This document shows, piece after piece, positions 55,826-64,000 of a DNA stretch of 64,000 nucleotides. The DNA is from Streptomyces sp. DG1A-41 (GTDB lineage Bacteria; Actinomycetota; Actinomycetes; Streptomycetales; Streptomycetaceae). Position 1 is the stretch's first letter. Each line of letters starts with the position of its first letter. The notes under the pieces were generated by a model. The model had not been told where the DNA came from. It worked only from the letters and a program-made list of their open reading frames with translations, and made no database searches. The position numbers were made by a program, and so were the translations under genes. Location of the stretch: contig NZ_CP146350.1 in assembly GCF_037055355.1 (NCBI RefSeq), positions 1 to 64,000 on the forward strand, written 5' to 3'.

Positions 55826-56200
55826 ATGAACGCACCCGGCGAACGACCCACCGGCCCCCCGGCCGGACCCGGCCACCGACGCGTTCGTCGCCCACCGCCG
55901 CCTGCTGTTCACCGTGGCCTACGAGATGCTCGGCTCCGCGGCCGACGCCGAGGATGTCCTCCAGGAGACCTGGCTGCGCTGGTCGGGCGTCGACCTGGAC
56001 GCGGTGCGCGACCCTCGGGCCTTCCTGGTGCGCGTCACCACCCGCGAGGCCCTGACCCGGCTGCGGACGCTGCGCCGGCGCCGGGAGTCCTACGTCGGCC
56101 CCTGGCTGCCCGAGCCGCTGCTGACCGCGTGCGACGTGGCCGAGGACGTGGAACTCGCCGACAGCCTCTCGATCGCGATGATGCTGGTGCTGCACGGGCT
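55826..56200 (+). pseudogene. Sigma-70 factor (SigJ-like) fragment, frameshifted
   Basis: Region 2 is readable: FVAHRRLLFTVAYEMLGSAA, DAEDVLQETWLRW, PRAFLVRVTTREALTRLRT, then region 4 is lost after SLSIAMMLVLHG. The plausible ATG at 55826 is in another frame, so one base is missing early on. The end joins the Ku locus. Confidence 0.72.
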
Positions 56201-56329
56201 CACGATGGCGGTCCGCTCAGGCGCCGGCGCCCGTCTGTCGGCCCGGACCAGCAGCCATCCGCTTCCTGGTGCACGTGCACAGTTGCCCTCATGGCCTGGT
56301 GGTGCTCGGGGTAGCAGCGGAGGTTCGTC

Positions 56330-57248
56330 ATGCCCCGGAACATCTGGAGCGGCGCGATCAGCTTCGGTTGGGCACCGCTCCTATCTCCGTGGCCAGCGCT
56401 ACGAGGACCATTCGATCAGGTTCCACCAGTACCACCTGGCGGACATGGGCCGGGTGCGGGTGCGCAAGTACTGCGAGATCGAGGACCGCGAGGTCGACCA
56501 GGGCGAGATCGGCAAGGGCTACCAGGTGACCAAGGAGCAGGTCATCCCGATCAGTGATGAGGAGCTGCGGGAGCTGCCGCTGCCGACGGCGAAGGCGATC
56601 GAGATCGTCGCGTTCGTGCCGCTGGAGTCCGTCGATCCCCTGAAGATCGGCGAGGGCTGCTACCTGGCGCCCAGCGGGCAGGTCGCCGCGAAGCCGTACA
56701 AGCTGCTGCGCATGGCGCTCGACCGGAGCAGCAAGGTGGCCGTCGCGAAGTACGCCTGGAGCGGCAGGGAGAGGTTGGGCCTGCTGCGGGGCCGCGAGGA
56801 CGTCATTGTTCTGCATGCGATGCGCTGGCCGGACGAGATCAGGTCGCCGGAGGAACTGCTGCCGCCGTCCCTCGAGCTGACCGACGAGGAGATCGACGGC
56901 GCGCTCGCGCTCATGGACACCATGACCGGCGAAGATCTCGAAGGTGAGGAGTTCCAGGACACCTACACCGAGGCCCTCGCCCAGATCAACGAGGCCAAGC
57001 GGGAGCATCGCGAGCCGCCGTAGCTTCAGCAGCCGGAGTCGGAGCCGGGGCAGATCGTCGACCTGATGGCCGCGCTGACCGAGTCCGTGCAGTAGGCCAG
57101 GGCCTCCCGCGGTGAGGACGCCGACGTGCACGAGTAGCCGAAGAAGAAGGCTGCGAAGAGGCGGCCGGCCAAGGAGACGGCGACGAAGAAGACCACGAAG
57201 AAGGCCGCGGCGAAGAAAACGTCCGGGCGCCGACCGCGCAGCGCCTAG
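56330..57248 (+). pseudogene. Ku DNA-end-binding protein, multiply interrupted
   Basis: The original start is readable (PRNIWSGAISFG at 56330). Two single-base deletions, near 56375 and 56400, put the rest in another frame: EDHSIRFHQYHLADMGRVRV, GKGYQVTKEQVIPISDEELR, GLLRGREDVIVLHAMRWPDE. The Lys-rich C-terminal tail (KKKAAKRPAKETATKKTTKK) is present but interrupted by in-frame TAG codons at 57021, 57093 and 57135. A non-homologous end-joining function is lost for this copy; streptomycetes often carry others. Confidence 0.88.
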
Positions 57249-57583
57249 ACCTCGATGCCGAGCGCCGTGTCCGGCCTGCACTTCGAGCACGCCGGCACTT
57301 GATGGCGTAGTGCCTCGACCGCCTGCGCCCTGGTCGCCGGCCTCGCCCGCTTGCCCGGGTCCCAGCACTCACCGGTGTGTACGGCGACGATGTTGTTGCG
57401 CTCCAGGCCGCGCTCGATCAGCCACTCGGGCGCAGGCGGGCGCCGCGCTTCGCCGACGCGCCGCTCAGCCTCGCGACGTTCTTCGTCGGCGATCCATTTG
57501 CGGGTGCGGGCCAGGTCGCCCTCCTGCACGCGCTCCAGGAAACGGAGCAGCGCGAGTCGCGACGCCACCCCTGAATCGTTCAT
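57245..57583 (-). CDS. DUF6233 family protein
   Basis: 112 residues with the family pattern: RLALLRFLERVQEGDLARTR, WIADEERREAERRVGEARRP, PEWLIERGLERNN, AVHTGECWDPGKRARPATRA, and a Cys pair near the end (PACSKCRPDTALGI). The ATG at 57583 is the family start. Its stop shares bases with the Ku stop on the other strand. The role of the family is unknown; it occurs in many copies in Streptomyces. Confidence 0.82.
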   Translation of the reverse strand: MNDSGVASRLALLRFLERVQEGDLARTRKWIADEERREAERRVGEARRPPAPEWLIERGLERNNIVAVHTGECWDPGKRARPATRAQAVEALRHQVPACSKCRPDTALGIEV

Positions 57584-57638
57584 ACGTTCTATTCTATGAT
57601 CGTGGCGCCACACAGCCCACCCCCACCCCGGAGCAGGC

Positions 57639-57968
57639 ATGAACCACGAGGAGGCCGCCCGCAAGCTGGGCGTCGACCCGGCCTCCCTCTCCCCTGCCCC
57701 GCCGGCGCCCCGCTTCGCCCAGACCTGGGCGCGAACGCAGCAGGAGCCGCCCTGCTCAGCCTGCGGCCAACCGTCCCGCACCAGCGGCGTGCTCCACGAC
57801 CGGGACCACGGGCCCCGCTGGTTCGACCGATGCCGGGAGTGCTTCCTCGCCACACCGCCGACGCTGCGCGTGCCGCCGGCGCGGTTCCTCGAGGAGCTGC
57901 GCGCGGTCGCGGCCGACGCGCGGTTGCCGCTGCACACGTACACCGGACGAGGGCGGGTGGGAAGGTGA
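57639..57968 (+). CDS. Hypothetical protein with two CxxC motifs
   Basis: 109 residues. CSACGQPSRTSGV and CRECFLATPPT form a probable zinc ribbon in the middle. The N-terminus (HEEAARKLGVDPASLSPAPP) resembles a small helical motif. GGAGC precedes the ATG. No family recognised. Confidence 0.6.
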   Translation: MNHEEAARKLGVDPASLSPAPPAPRFAQTWARTQQEPPCSACGQPSRTSGVLHDRDHGPRWFDRCRECFLATPPTLRVPPARFLEELRAVAADARLPLHTYTGRGRVGR

Positions 57969-58523
57969 GTGACGTCGACGACGAGCGGTTCCACCTCACC
58001 CTGACGGCGGGGGTCTGCCGGTGATGCACGGCTGGTGGGGCAAGCGGCCCACGGCCGAGCACCAGTACCGGATACCGAGAACGGCGCCGAGTGGGCCAGG
58101 CGGGCCTGGGCGCCGAACGCCCCGGGGGTGCTGCGGCTGCCCTCCGGGCGGCTGGTGCGGGGACTGAGGCGGGGACTCGACCCGACGGCGCCGGTCCCCG
58201 CGTCCTGGCCGGCCCGGCGGGCAACGAGTTCTGCGTCCTCGGCTGTGGCTGACGCGGAACTCCGGCCGCGCCCTCATGGCGGTGCGGCAGTGCCAGCGCC
58301 GGGCCCCGGCTACCCCGGCCGCCAACACGCGACGGCCTGACCACGCATACGGAGCTGTCAGAGTCTGTTCAGGGCCAGAACCAGTTTGCCGACCTACTGC
58401 GGTCAGGGTGTATCCGAGCCCAGGCTGTGCGTGGGAGCCACACCCATCGCCTTTCACTCCTTGGTTTGACTCGCAGCCCGAAACCAGATCAGCCGACCAC
58501 GGTGGTGTCTAGGTTGCCTGCCC
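57969..58523. other. Gene remnants and spacer
   Basis: No complete gene. A frame with EWARRAWAPNAPGVLRLPSG and RLVRGLRRGLDPTAPVP (58085-58200) looks like the N-terminus of a streptomycete protein-tyrosine phosphatase-like gene, soon out of frame. The rest (58340-58523) shows nothing. Confidence 0.35.
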
Positions 58524-59285
58524 ATGGATGATGTGACGGAGATCGGTGCACTGGTTCGTGAGGTCCGCCAGGACATGGCGGGTGAGGTGCGTCGGCGGCT
58601 GCGCGAGGCTCTTGCCGACCGGCCGCGTGAATGGCTCGTGGAACAACTGCTGGATCTCGCCCTGGCACCTGGCCTGCCTGCCCAGCGAGGTGGCCGCCCC
58701 GACGTGGCACCGGCTGAGGACCCAGCTGAGGAGCGGGAGGGGAGGGCGGAGCGAGTTCGCGCTCTGGCGCTCGATCAGGTCCGGCTGCGCCGGTTCCTCG
58801 ACGACTACCGGGCTCTCGACCGTGACACCCTGATCGAGCGCGGGCTGCTGCTCGCCCCGCCGGCGAAGGGAGGTGGTCTGCTCGGCCCCGAGCATCGCTC
58901 CACCGAGGGCGAACGGCTACTCACAGAGGCGAAGGACCTTCTCTATGCGCTGCTGTTCGGTGACGAGGAGGCGGGTGTGCGCCTGGACCGGGTGGAGCGA
59001 GAACTGCTGACCCTGACCCTGCCGCGGCACAAGGCACACGCCATCGCCTTCGTGTTGCGTGCCGCTACGGAGATCGGCGCCGCGGGCACGTGGCGCGATC
59101 CCGAGGGCGCGGCGAACGACGAGCGGGCCCCCAACACGATCCTGCAAGTCGAATACGGCGAGGTCGCCGAGGAGTCGGTGGGCAACGGCATCACCGCCTG
59201 CCTGCGTCTGATCAACAACCTCCAAATCAACGAAGTCGTGCTCTACGCCCGCATGGAGAACGTGGAGGAGAGCACCCTTATCTGA
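58524..59285 (+). CDS. Hypothetical protein (253 aa)
   Basis: Soluble and helix-rich. The first 110 residues (VREVRQDMAGEVRRRLREAL, LALDQVRLRRFLDDYRALDR) are charged and may form a coiled coil; the second half (LLTEAKDLLYALLFGDEEAG, LPRHKAHAIAFVLRAATEIG) is compact, with an acidic C-terminus. No domain is recognised. No strong ribosome-binding site. The absence of stops and normal codon use support a real gene. Confidence 0.65.
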   Translation: MDDVTEIGALVREVRQDMAGEVRRRLREALADRPREWLVEQLLDLALAPGLPAQRGGRPDVAPAEDPAEEREGRAERVRALALDQVRLRRFLDDYRALDRDTLIERGLLLAPPAKGGGLLGPEHRSTEGERLLTEAKDLLYALLFGDEEAGVRLDRVERELLTLTLPRHKAHAIAFVLRAATEIGAAGTWRDPEGAANDERAPNTILQVEYGEVAEESVGNGITACLRLINNLQINEVVLYARMENVEESTLI

Positions 59286-59379
59286 CCGGCCACCATAGGA
59301 AGTCATGCCACCCGCCTGACGTGAGGACGCTACGCCAGGCGGGCCTTCCCGGTTTTCTCCGCTGCCCGCCAGGTGCGGT

Positions 59380-59524
59380 ACTGGCCGGTTCCCATGCCGG
59401 CGAACGCGCCGTCGCCACCCTCAAGATCCTGACCAAGCTGGGCTGCAGCTCCTCCCGGACGACCGCAATGGTGCAGGCCGTCCTCGTTCTCCACCACGTC
59501 GACAACCCGACCTGCCAAGGATGA
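59380..59524 (+). pseudogene. IS5-type transposase, C-terminal fragment
   Basis: Frame reads GERAVATLKILTKLGCSSSR then TTAMVQAVLVLHHVDN and a stop, resembling the end of streptomycete DDE_Tnp_4 transposases. About 45 residues remain. Confidence 0.65.
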
Positions 59525-59620
59525 GAACGCTCAGCCATGCCGACCGACCCTAGTGATGAGTTTCCGCGCCCGCACCCGTCACAACAACGACGGGACACGA
59601 CGAAGCGGAAGGATGACGTG

Positions 59621-60619
59621 ATGAGTGCGGACACGCGGCTGGAGGAACTGGGCGTGAGCGGGCTGGGCGAGGTCGACGGGCCGGCGTTCTCGGGGCTGGC
59701 GGAGCGGCACCGGCGGGAGCTGCACGTGCACTGCTACCGGATGCTCGGGTCGTTCGATGACGCCGAGGACACCGTGCAGGAAACGTTCCTCCGTGCCTGG
59801 CGGCGGCGGGAGACCTTCGAAGGGCGGTCGACGTTCCGGGCCTGGCTGTACCGGATCGCCACCAACGCCTGCCTGGACCTGCTCGCCAAGCGCCGCCCGG
59901 AGCCCGCGACCGGCGGCGAGGTGCTGTGGCTGCAGCCCTATCCGGACCGGCTGCTCGACGAGCTGCCCGCGGGCGACACGGACGAGCCTGAGACCGTCGC
60001 CGTCGCGCGGGAGACGATCGAGCTGGCGTACCTGGTCGCAGTCCAGCACCTCGCGCCGCGCCCGCGGGCCGCGCTGATCCTGCGGGACGTGCACGGCTGG
60101 CCGGCGAAGGACGTCGCGGAGTTCCTCGGGGACTCCGTCAACTCCGTGAACAGCGCGCTGCAGAGAGCCCGCGCCGGCATGCGGGAGCACCTGCCCGCCG
60201 AGCGGCAGGACTGGACCGGCGGCGAACAGGACGCCAGGACGCGCGAGCTGGTACGCCGCTACACCGACGCCAGCGTGGCCACGGACGTCGACGGCCTCGC
60301 CGCACTGCTGCGGGACGACGTCCGCTGCTCGATGCCGCCCACGCCGGGCATGTATGTCGGCCGCGACACGGTCGTGAACAGCTGGGTCGAAGACGGCTTC
60401 GAGGGCATGAAGGGCCTTCGCGCCGTCCTCACCTCCGTGAACCGGCAGCCCGCCGTCGCCTTCTACCTCTGGCGGAGGCAGGAGGACGCGTACCTGCCGC
60501 TGACGATCGACGTCCTGCGCATCACCGGCGGGGCGATCACCGAGATCGTCACGTTCCACGACGACCAGTTCCTGCGGCTCGGGCTGCCCGAGCGCCTGCC
60601 AGCGGACGGCACGGAGTAG
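59621..60619 (+). CDS. ECF sigma factor with C-terminal SnoaL-like domain
   Basis: 332 residues. Sigma region 2: HCYRMLGSFDDAEDTVQETF and RAWLYRIATNACLDLLAKRR. Region 4: LPRPRAALILRDVHGWPAKD-like stretch with VAEFLGDSVNSVNSALQRAR. The last 120 residues (VRRYTDASVATDVDGLAALL, RCSMPPTPGMYVGRDTVVNS) form a SnoaL-type domain, as in SigG/SigJ-related ECF groups that need no anti-sigma factor. ATG at 59621 has GCGGAAGGA upstream. Directly followed by a small gene. Confidence 0.88.
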   Translation: MSADTRLEELGVSGLGEVDGPAFSGLAERHRRELHVHCYRMLGSFDDAEDTVQETFLRAWRRRETFEGRSTFRAWLYRIATNACLDLLAKRRPEPATGGEVLWLQPYPDRLLDELPAGDTDEPETVAVARETIELAYLVAVQHLAPRPRAALILRDVHGWPAKDVAEFLGDSVNSVNSALQRARAGMREHLPAERQDWTGGEQDARTRELVRRYTDASVATDVDGLAALLRDDVRCSMPPTPGMYVGRDTVVNSWVEDGFEGMKGLRAVLTSVNRQPAVAFYLWRRQEDAYLPLTIDVLRITGGAITEIVTFHDDQFLRLGLPERLPADGTE

Positions 60620-60624
60620 TCCCA

Positions 60625-60918
60625 GTGTGGACGCTCGCACTGCGCGGCGGCACGCGTGTCGCGGTGGTCGCGGCGGAGTGGTGCGACGCGTTCGGCGTCG
60701 TCACCCGCGGGCGGGTGCAGCTGGAGCTGCATGACGGCGAGCCCAGGCCGCTTCTCGCACGCAACGCCGGGTTCGACTCTGCGGCACCGGCGTCCGCGCC
60801 CTGCGAAACCCCCGCCGTCGCACGGCGAGGGCGCGCATCGTCACCCCCAGGGCCAGGACCCTCACATGGCAGTCCACACCCCGTACGCCAGTTACCGAAT
60901 GATGGAGGAACGACATGA
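60625..60918 (+). CDS. Small hypothetical protein after the sigma factor
   Basis: 98 residues; WTLALRGGTRVAVVAAEWCD and RVQLELHDGEPRPLLARNAG look like beta-rich sequence. The second half is low-complexity. GTG starts 6 bp after the sigma stop, and its stop overlaps the next ATG (ATGA), so the three may be co-translated. Unrecognised and possibly degraded at the C-terminus. Confidence 0.45.
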   Translation: MWTLALRGGTRVAVVAAEWCDAFGVVTRGRVQLELHDGEPRPLLARNAGFDSAAPASAPCETPAVARRGRASSPPGPGPSHGSPHPVRQLPNDGGTT

Positions 60919-61185
60919 ACAGCATGAATGACACCGGGGTCGTCGCAGCGCGGCATCGGGCCAGACCAGCCACACCCACCGACTCCGCGGGCTCGCCGGC
61001 ACGGGCTGCATTGCCACGCTCGCAGCGACGGTGGCCACCACCCTCGCCGCGACGCTTGCCCAGGCCGTTGGCGTCGACTTCGAAATCCCCGATGGTGGCG
61101 AGACGATCCCGTTGTCCGGGTTCGCCGTGGTGACCGGCTTCTTCTCGGTCGTGGGCATCGTCATTGCCGTCGCTCTGCCTGGTTG
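60915..61185 (+). pseudogene. DUF6069-type membrane protein, frameshifted and truncated
   Basis: ATG at 60915 has GGAGGA at good spacing. After about 20 residues the conserved sequence is in another frame: GLAGTGCIATLAATVATTLA, AVGVDFEIPDGGETIPLSGF, AVVTGFFSVVGIVIAVAL. The last two helices are missing after 61185. Confidence 0.65.
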
Positions 61186-61277
61186 TCGGGCCTCTCCGCC
61201 GGAGTACGGGTGGTGGGTGCGTTGACCAGGGCGCGGTCGGTGTCGACGTGTCGCTCTGGGGGCTGCCGTGGGCCGGG

Positions 61278-62630
61278 TCAACCGGGAAGGTCCGCCGACG
61301 GCAGGGCGAAGTTGTTGTCGAAGACGTGGTCGGGGTCGTAGCGCGACTTGAGGAGCACGAGCCGGTCCAGCACCGCCCCGGGGAATGCGTCCTGCAACTG
61401 CTGTCGTCCGGTGCCCGTTTCGAAGCTCAGGTAGAGCCCGTTCAGGTGCGGGTGAAGTTTTTCCCAGTGCCGGTCCAGGTTCCTGCGCCCCGCCGGCACG
61501 GTGGCGGCCATCAGCGAGAAGTTCTGCGTGCGGTGCGCGTAGGCCGTCGCTGTCGAGGGCGTGTCGTTGACCGCTCCGCCGACGGACCGCAGCTGCACCA
61601 TGGGTGCCCTTCCCGCCCTCAGCAGCGATGCGATGGCCGCGGCGGCGGGCTCGGTGAGGTGCTCCAGCAGCCCGGAGCGCGACACCGTGAGCGGCTGCTG
61701 CGCGTACTGCGCCGCGTGCGTGGCCGGCAGCAGCTGGTGGTACGGAGCGACGAAGGCCTGGTTCCGCAGCACGGGCCCGGCGGACAGCACGGGTGCGAGC
61801 GCCTCGCGCGCCGTTTCGGTGTCCGCCCCCGCGTGCACGGTCATCGCCTGGGCGACAAGCTGTCCACCGGGGCCCGCCATAGGAGTCAGGAAGCTGGTGA
61901 CCGTTCGGGGCGCCGCCTCCACGGCGGCCCCCCACCGGGTCAGGAACACGGCTGTGTCCCCGACGTCGAACGTGGTGACCGCGGCGATCACGTCGCCCAC
62001 CGGCTCGGCCTGGAACTCGAACGCCGTCGCGACCCCGAAGTTGGCTCCCGCGCCGCGCACCGCCCAGAACAGGTCCGGGTCGTGATCGGCGTCGGTCCGC
62101 ACGAGGGAGCCGTCCGCCAGGACCAGTTCGGCGGCGCGCATGTGGTCGATGGTGAGGCCGTGCAGGCGGGACATGAGGCCGATACCGCCGGTGGTGGCCA
62201 GCCCGCCGACCCCGACGTCTCCCGTGTCTCCGGAGGAAAGGGCCAGACCGTGGGGCGCGAGCTGGGCGGCGACGTCTCCCCAGCGTGCTCCCGCTTCCAC
62301 GCGTACCAGCCCGGATCGGGCGTCGAGCACCTGCACGGCGCTCAGTTCGGAGAGGTCGACGACGATGCCGCCGTCGTTGGTGGAGCGGCCGCTGATGCCG
62401 TGGCCGCCGCTGCGCACGGTCAGGGGAAGCCGTGCGGTGCGGGCGTGGGCCAGGGCGGCTGCGATGTCCTCGTGATCGCGGACGCGTATCACGGCGGCCG
62501 GTGCCCCGGTGCGGGTGTAGGTGTGCCGCACGTTGTCGTAATCGCTGTCGCCCGGCCGGATCGCGACCGCGGCGAGACTGTCGGGGAGGGGCAGCCGAGA
62601 GGCCGGCGGTGAGCTGTCGATGGTGTGCAT
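61278..62630 (-). CDS. FAD-dependent oxidoreductase, BBE type
   Basis: 450 residues. FAD_binding_4 domain with covalent-flavin His in LTVRSGGHGISGRSTNDGG and GGLATTGGIGLMSRLHGLT, and a C-terminal BBE segment (SRYDPDHVFDNNFALP). The second flavin-linking Cys of bicovalent members is not seen near GDTGDVGVGG, so attachment is probably through His only. ATG start. It is next to an SDR gene in the same direction, 64 bp upstream. Substrate may be a sugar, alcohol or secondary metabolite. Confidence 0.88.
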   Translation of the reverse strand: MHTIDSSPPASRLPLPDSLAAVAIRPGDSDYDNVRHTYTRTGAPAAVIRVRDHEDIAAALAHARTARLPLTVRSGGHGISGRSTNDGGIVVDLSELSAVQVLDARSGLVRVEAGARWGDVAAQLAPHGLALSSGDTGDVGVGGLATTGGIGLMSRLHGLTIDHMRAAELVLADGSLVRTDADHDPDLFWAVRGAGANFGVATAFEFQAEPVGDVIAAVTTFDVGDTAVFLTRWGAAVEAAPRTVTSFLTPMAGPGGQLVAQAMTVHAGADTETAREALAPVLSAGPVLRNQAFVAPYHQLLPATHAAQYAQQPLTVSRSGLLEHLTEPAAAAIASLLRAGRAPMVQLRSVGGAVNDTPSTATAYAHRTQNFSLMAATVPAGRRNLDRHWEKLHPHLNGLYLSFETGTGRQQLQDAFPGAVLDRLVLLKSRYDPDHVFDNNFALPSADLPG

Positions 62631-62694
62631 GGATGCCTCCGCGGTCTCCGTACGGGGACGGGGATCCGCACGTGTCCTTTACTGGGGCGAGGTC

Positions 62695-63447
62695 CTACTG
62701 GGGTGGCGTGGTCCGCACGCCATGGGCGCGGGTGATCAGGTACTGCAGCGAGGCGTCGGCGTACGGGCCGCTGCGGGCGATGAGCCGGCCCGCGTGCCTG
62801 CCGAGGTCCTCGGCGCTGAACCAACCGGGGTTGTCCGCGCCGATCGCGGCCCGCGGGCGGGTACGGATGGGGCCGATGATGAGCTCGTACACGCGCGGGC
62901 CCGCACCGTTCAGTTCCGCGTCCAGCGAGCGCACCAGCGACTTCTTCGCCGCGTTGGTGGCTCCCACGAGGGCGGAGAACGGATAGGGGATGTCCGCGCT
63001 GAAACCGCTCAGGTGCACCAGCGCTCCCTTTCGGGACAGCAGGGGGGTGAGCGCACGCAGCGCGTGGAAATGGCTCGTCAGGTTGGAGGCGATCATTTCC
63101 TCCCACTCACGGTCGGAGATGTCGAGGATGCCGGTGCGCTCCGGGCTGCCCCAGTCGCCGATCGAGACGACGGCGCCGTCGAGCGCGCCGTAGGGCGACA
63201 GCTGTGCGCGCACCTTCTCGCTGTCGGCATCGCCGACATTGACGGTCCGGGTGATCAAAGTGCCGGGCCCGGCTTCCTTGACGTGGTCGGCGAGGCCGGC
63301 CAGTCGTTCCTCGCTGCGACCGGTGGCCACGACGGTGGCTCCCTGGCGAAGCAGCGCGAGGGTCATTCCCTCGCCGATGCCACCGGTCGCGCCCGCCACC
63401 AGAACGGTCCGCCCGGACAGCAGCCGGTCCTCCTGTATGTCGCTCAT
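62695..63447 (-). CDS. SDR-family protein with altered active site
   Basis: 250 residues with cofactor motif VLVAGATGGIGEGMTLALLR and NNAG-like VVSIGDWG. The usual YxxxK reads TNAAK (VGATNAAKKSLVRSL), so the catalytic Tyr is Thr. Ser is present in VHLSGFSADI. It may act on a different reaction or be non-catalytic. ATG start at 63447 with GGAGAG just upstream (GAGAGCGCCTC). It likely shares a transcript with the FAD oxidoreductase. Confidence 0.85.
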   Translation of the reverse strand: MSDIQEDRLLSGRTVLVAGATGGIGEGMTLALLRQGATVVATGRSEERLAGLADHVKEAGPGTLITRTVNVGDADSEKVRAQLSPYGALDGAVVSIGDWGSPERTGILDISDREWEEMIASNLTSHFHALRALTPLLSRKGALVHLSGFSADIPYPFSALVGATNAAKKSLVRSLDAELNGAGPRVYELIIGPIRTRPRAAIGADNPGWFSAEDLGRHAGRLIARSGPYADASLQYLITRAHGVRTTPPQ

Positions 63448-63548
63448 GAGGCGCTCTCCTCTCTACGTGGCGGGCCGAGACCCGCTATGGGATGGGTATG
63501 GATGGGTCGGTGACTGGCCGGTACTCGCGGGTGCTCGCGTCGAAAGCC

Positions 63549-64000
63549 TCAGGCGGCTGCGGCGGCGCGCTTGCCCAGTTCGACGGCGTTGCCGTAGGAG
63601 CGGGCGCTCATGGCCATGGCCGGCACGTTCTCCTGCATCAGGCGCATGCGGTGCGGGGCGTCGTGGAACTTGGGGTCGAGCTGGAACTCGGCGGCCAGGG
63701 AGAACCAGGTCACCGGGACGACACCGGCCTGGACCATGCGCTGCACCGCCGCGTTGTGGGCCTCGAGCGAGGGGCTGGCGGAGGCGTCGACCGCCACGTG
63801 CACGCGGTAGCCCTCGCGCAGGCCGCCGAGCACGGTCTGCAGGACGCACCCGTCGGTGGCGATGCCGCCGATCACCAGGTTCTCCCGGCCCTCCGCCCGG
63901 ACCGCCTGGGCGAACGACTCGTCCAGGAAGGAGTTGAAGTCGACCGCGCGCTCGATGACCGGCTGGTCGCCGAGGGCCTCCAGCAGTTCCGGGTACAGCG
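63549..64000 (-). CDS. Isochorismatase-like cysteine hydrolase (5' partial)
   Basis: The start lies beyond the window. Visible sequence: DFNSFLDESFAQAVR, then ENLVIGGIATDGCVLQTVLG with the catalytic Cys in TDGCV and the cis-peptide region before it, and AVELGKRAAAAA at the end. It resembles the YcaC-type branch. In the same direction as the SDR gene, 100 bp away. Confidence 0.85.
   Translation of the reverse strand, partial: LYPELLEALGDQPVIERAVDFNSFLDESFAQAVRAEGRENLVIGGIATDGCVLQTVLGGLREGYRVHVAVDASASPSLEAHNAAVQRMVQAGVVPVTWFSLAAEFQLDPKFHDAPHRMRLMQENVPAMAMSARSYGNAVELGKRAAAAA

Noticed and set aside
56330..57248. Amber readthrough or recoding in Ku
   Set aside because: All three premature stops are TAG, but two frameshifts are present too, so simple decay explains it better.
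1..64000. tRNA or rRNA genes
   Set aside because: No cloverleaf-like sequence with conserved T-loop (ggttcgaatcc type) or rRNA stretch was noticed; by eye only, so short RNAs may be missed.

Overview
The window is high-GC actinobacterial DNA, almost certainly from a Streptomyces or close relative. The signs are GC-rich codon use with frequent GTG starts, a type I-E CRISPR-Cas locus with the repeat form seen in streptomycetes, actinobacterial families (DUF6233, DUF6069, DUF5937-type ArsR, helicase-associated-domain helicase) and a ParA/ParB-like pair of linear-plasmid type. Remnants of replication, partition and integrase genes, and insertion sequences (IS) of at least six families, point to a plastic accessory region such as a chromosome arm or a linear plasmid. 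No rRNA or tRNA gene was seen.

Layout. 1-2343: 3' part of a DEAH helicase with C-terminal helicase-associated repeats. 3381-12995: a complete type I-E system on the minus strand (cas3, then cse1-cse2-cas7e-cas5e-cas6e-cas1-cas2), bracketed by two short CRISPR arrays that share a leader and read outward. 13008-15951: two adjacent, decayed IS701-like elements next to array 2. 16131-18957: a 70-bp palindrome, a small secreted protein, and a partition region with ParB-like gene, truncated parA and candidate iterons. 19041-23583: a MerR regulator with a small membrane protein, then a Tn554-like pair of tyrosine recombinases. 23696-24631: an aminoglycoside/hydroxyurea-type phosphotransferase pseudogene. 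24750-26587: IS21 remnant.

26789-36180 holds single-gene or divergent regulator/target pairs (NmrA-like reductase with AraC regulator, MFS exporter with ArsR regulator, hydrolase) among hypothetical genes and IS-truncated fragments. 36353-40138 is a pile of IS3-family elements. 40223-46920 has two MFS genes (one frameshifted), a replication-relaxation fragment, a solute-binding lipoprotein, a SpoIIE-type phosphatase pseudogene and IS debris. 47216-49410 is an intact pair: a B12-type radical SAM enzyme and a LysE-type exporter. 49903-55591 is a coherent sugar-acid catabolic locus: divergent MFS permease, IlvD/Edd dehydratase, PfkB kinase, KDPG-type aldolase and FadR-type regulator.

55627-64000 is a decayed neighbourhood (AhpD-like, sigma-J-like and Ku pseudogenes) followed by intact genes: DUF6233 protein, hypothetical proteins, an ECF sigma factor with a C-terminal SnoaL-like domain, a BBE-type FAD oxidoreductase, an SDR protein lacking the usual catalytic Tyr, and a cysteine hydrolase that runs off the window. 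The clearest working units are the CRISPR-Cas system, the radical SAM/exporter pair and the sugar-acid operon. The most unusual features are the mirrored CRISPR arrays with a shared leader, the iteron-like motif beside the par genes, and the radical SAM/exporter pair.
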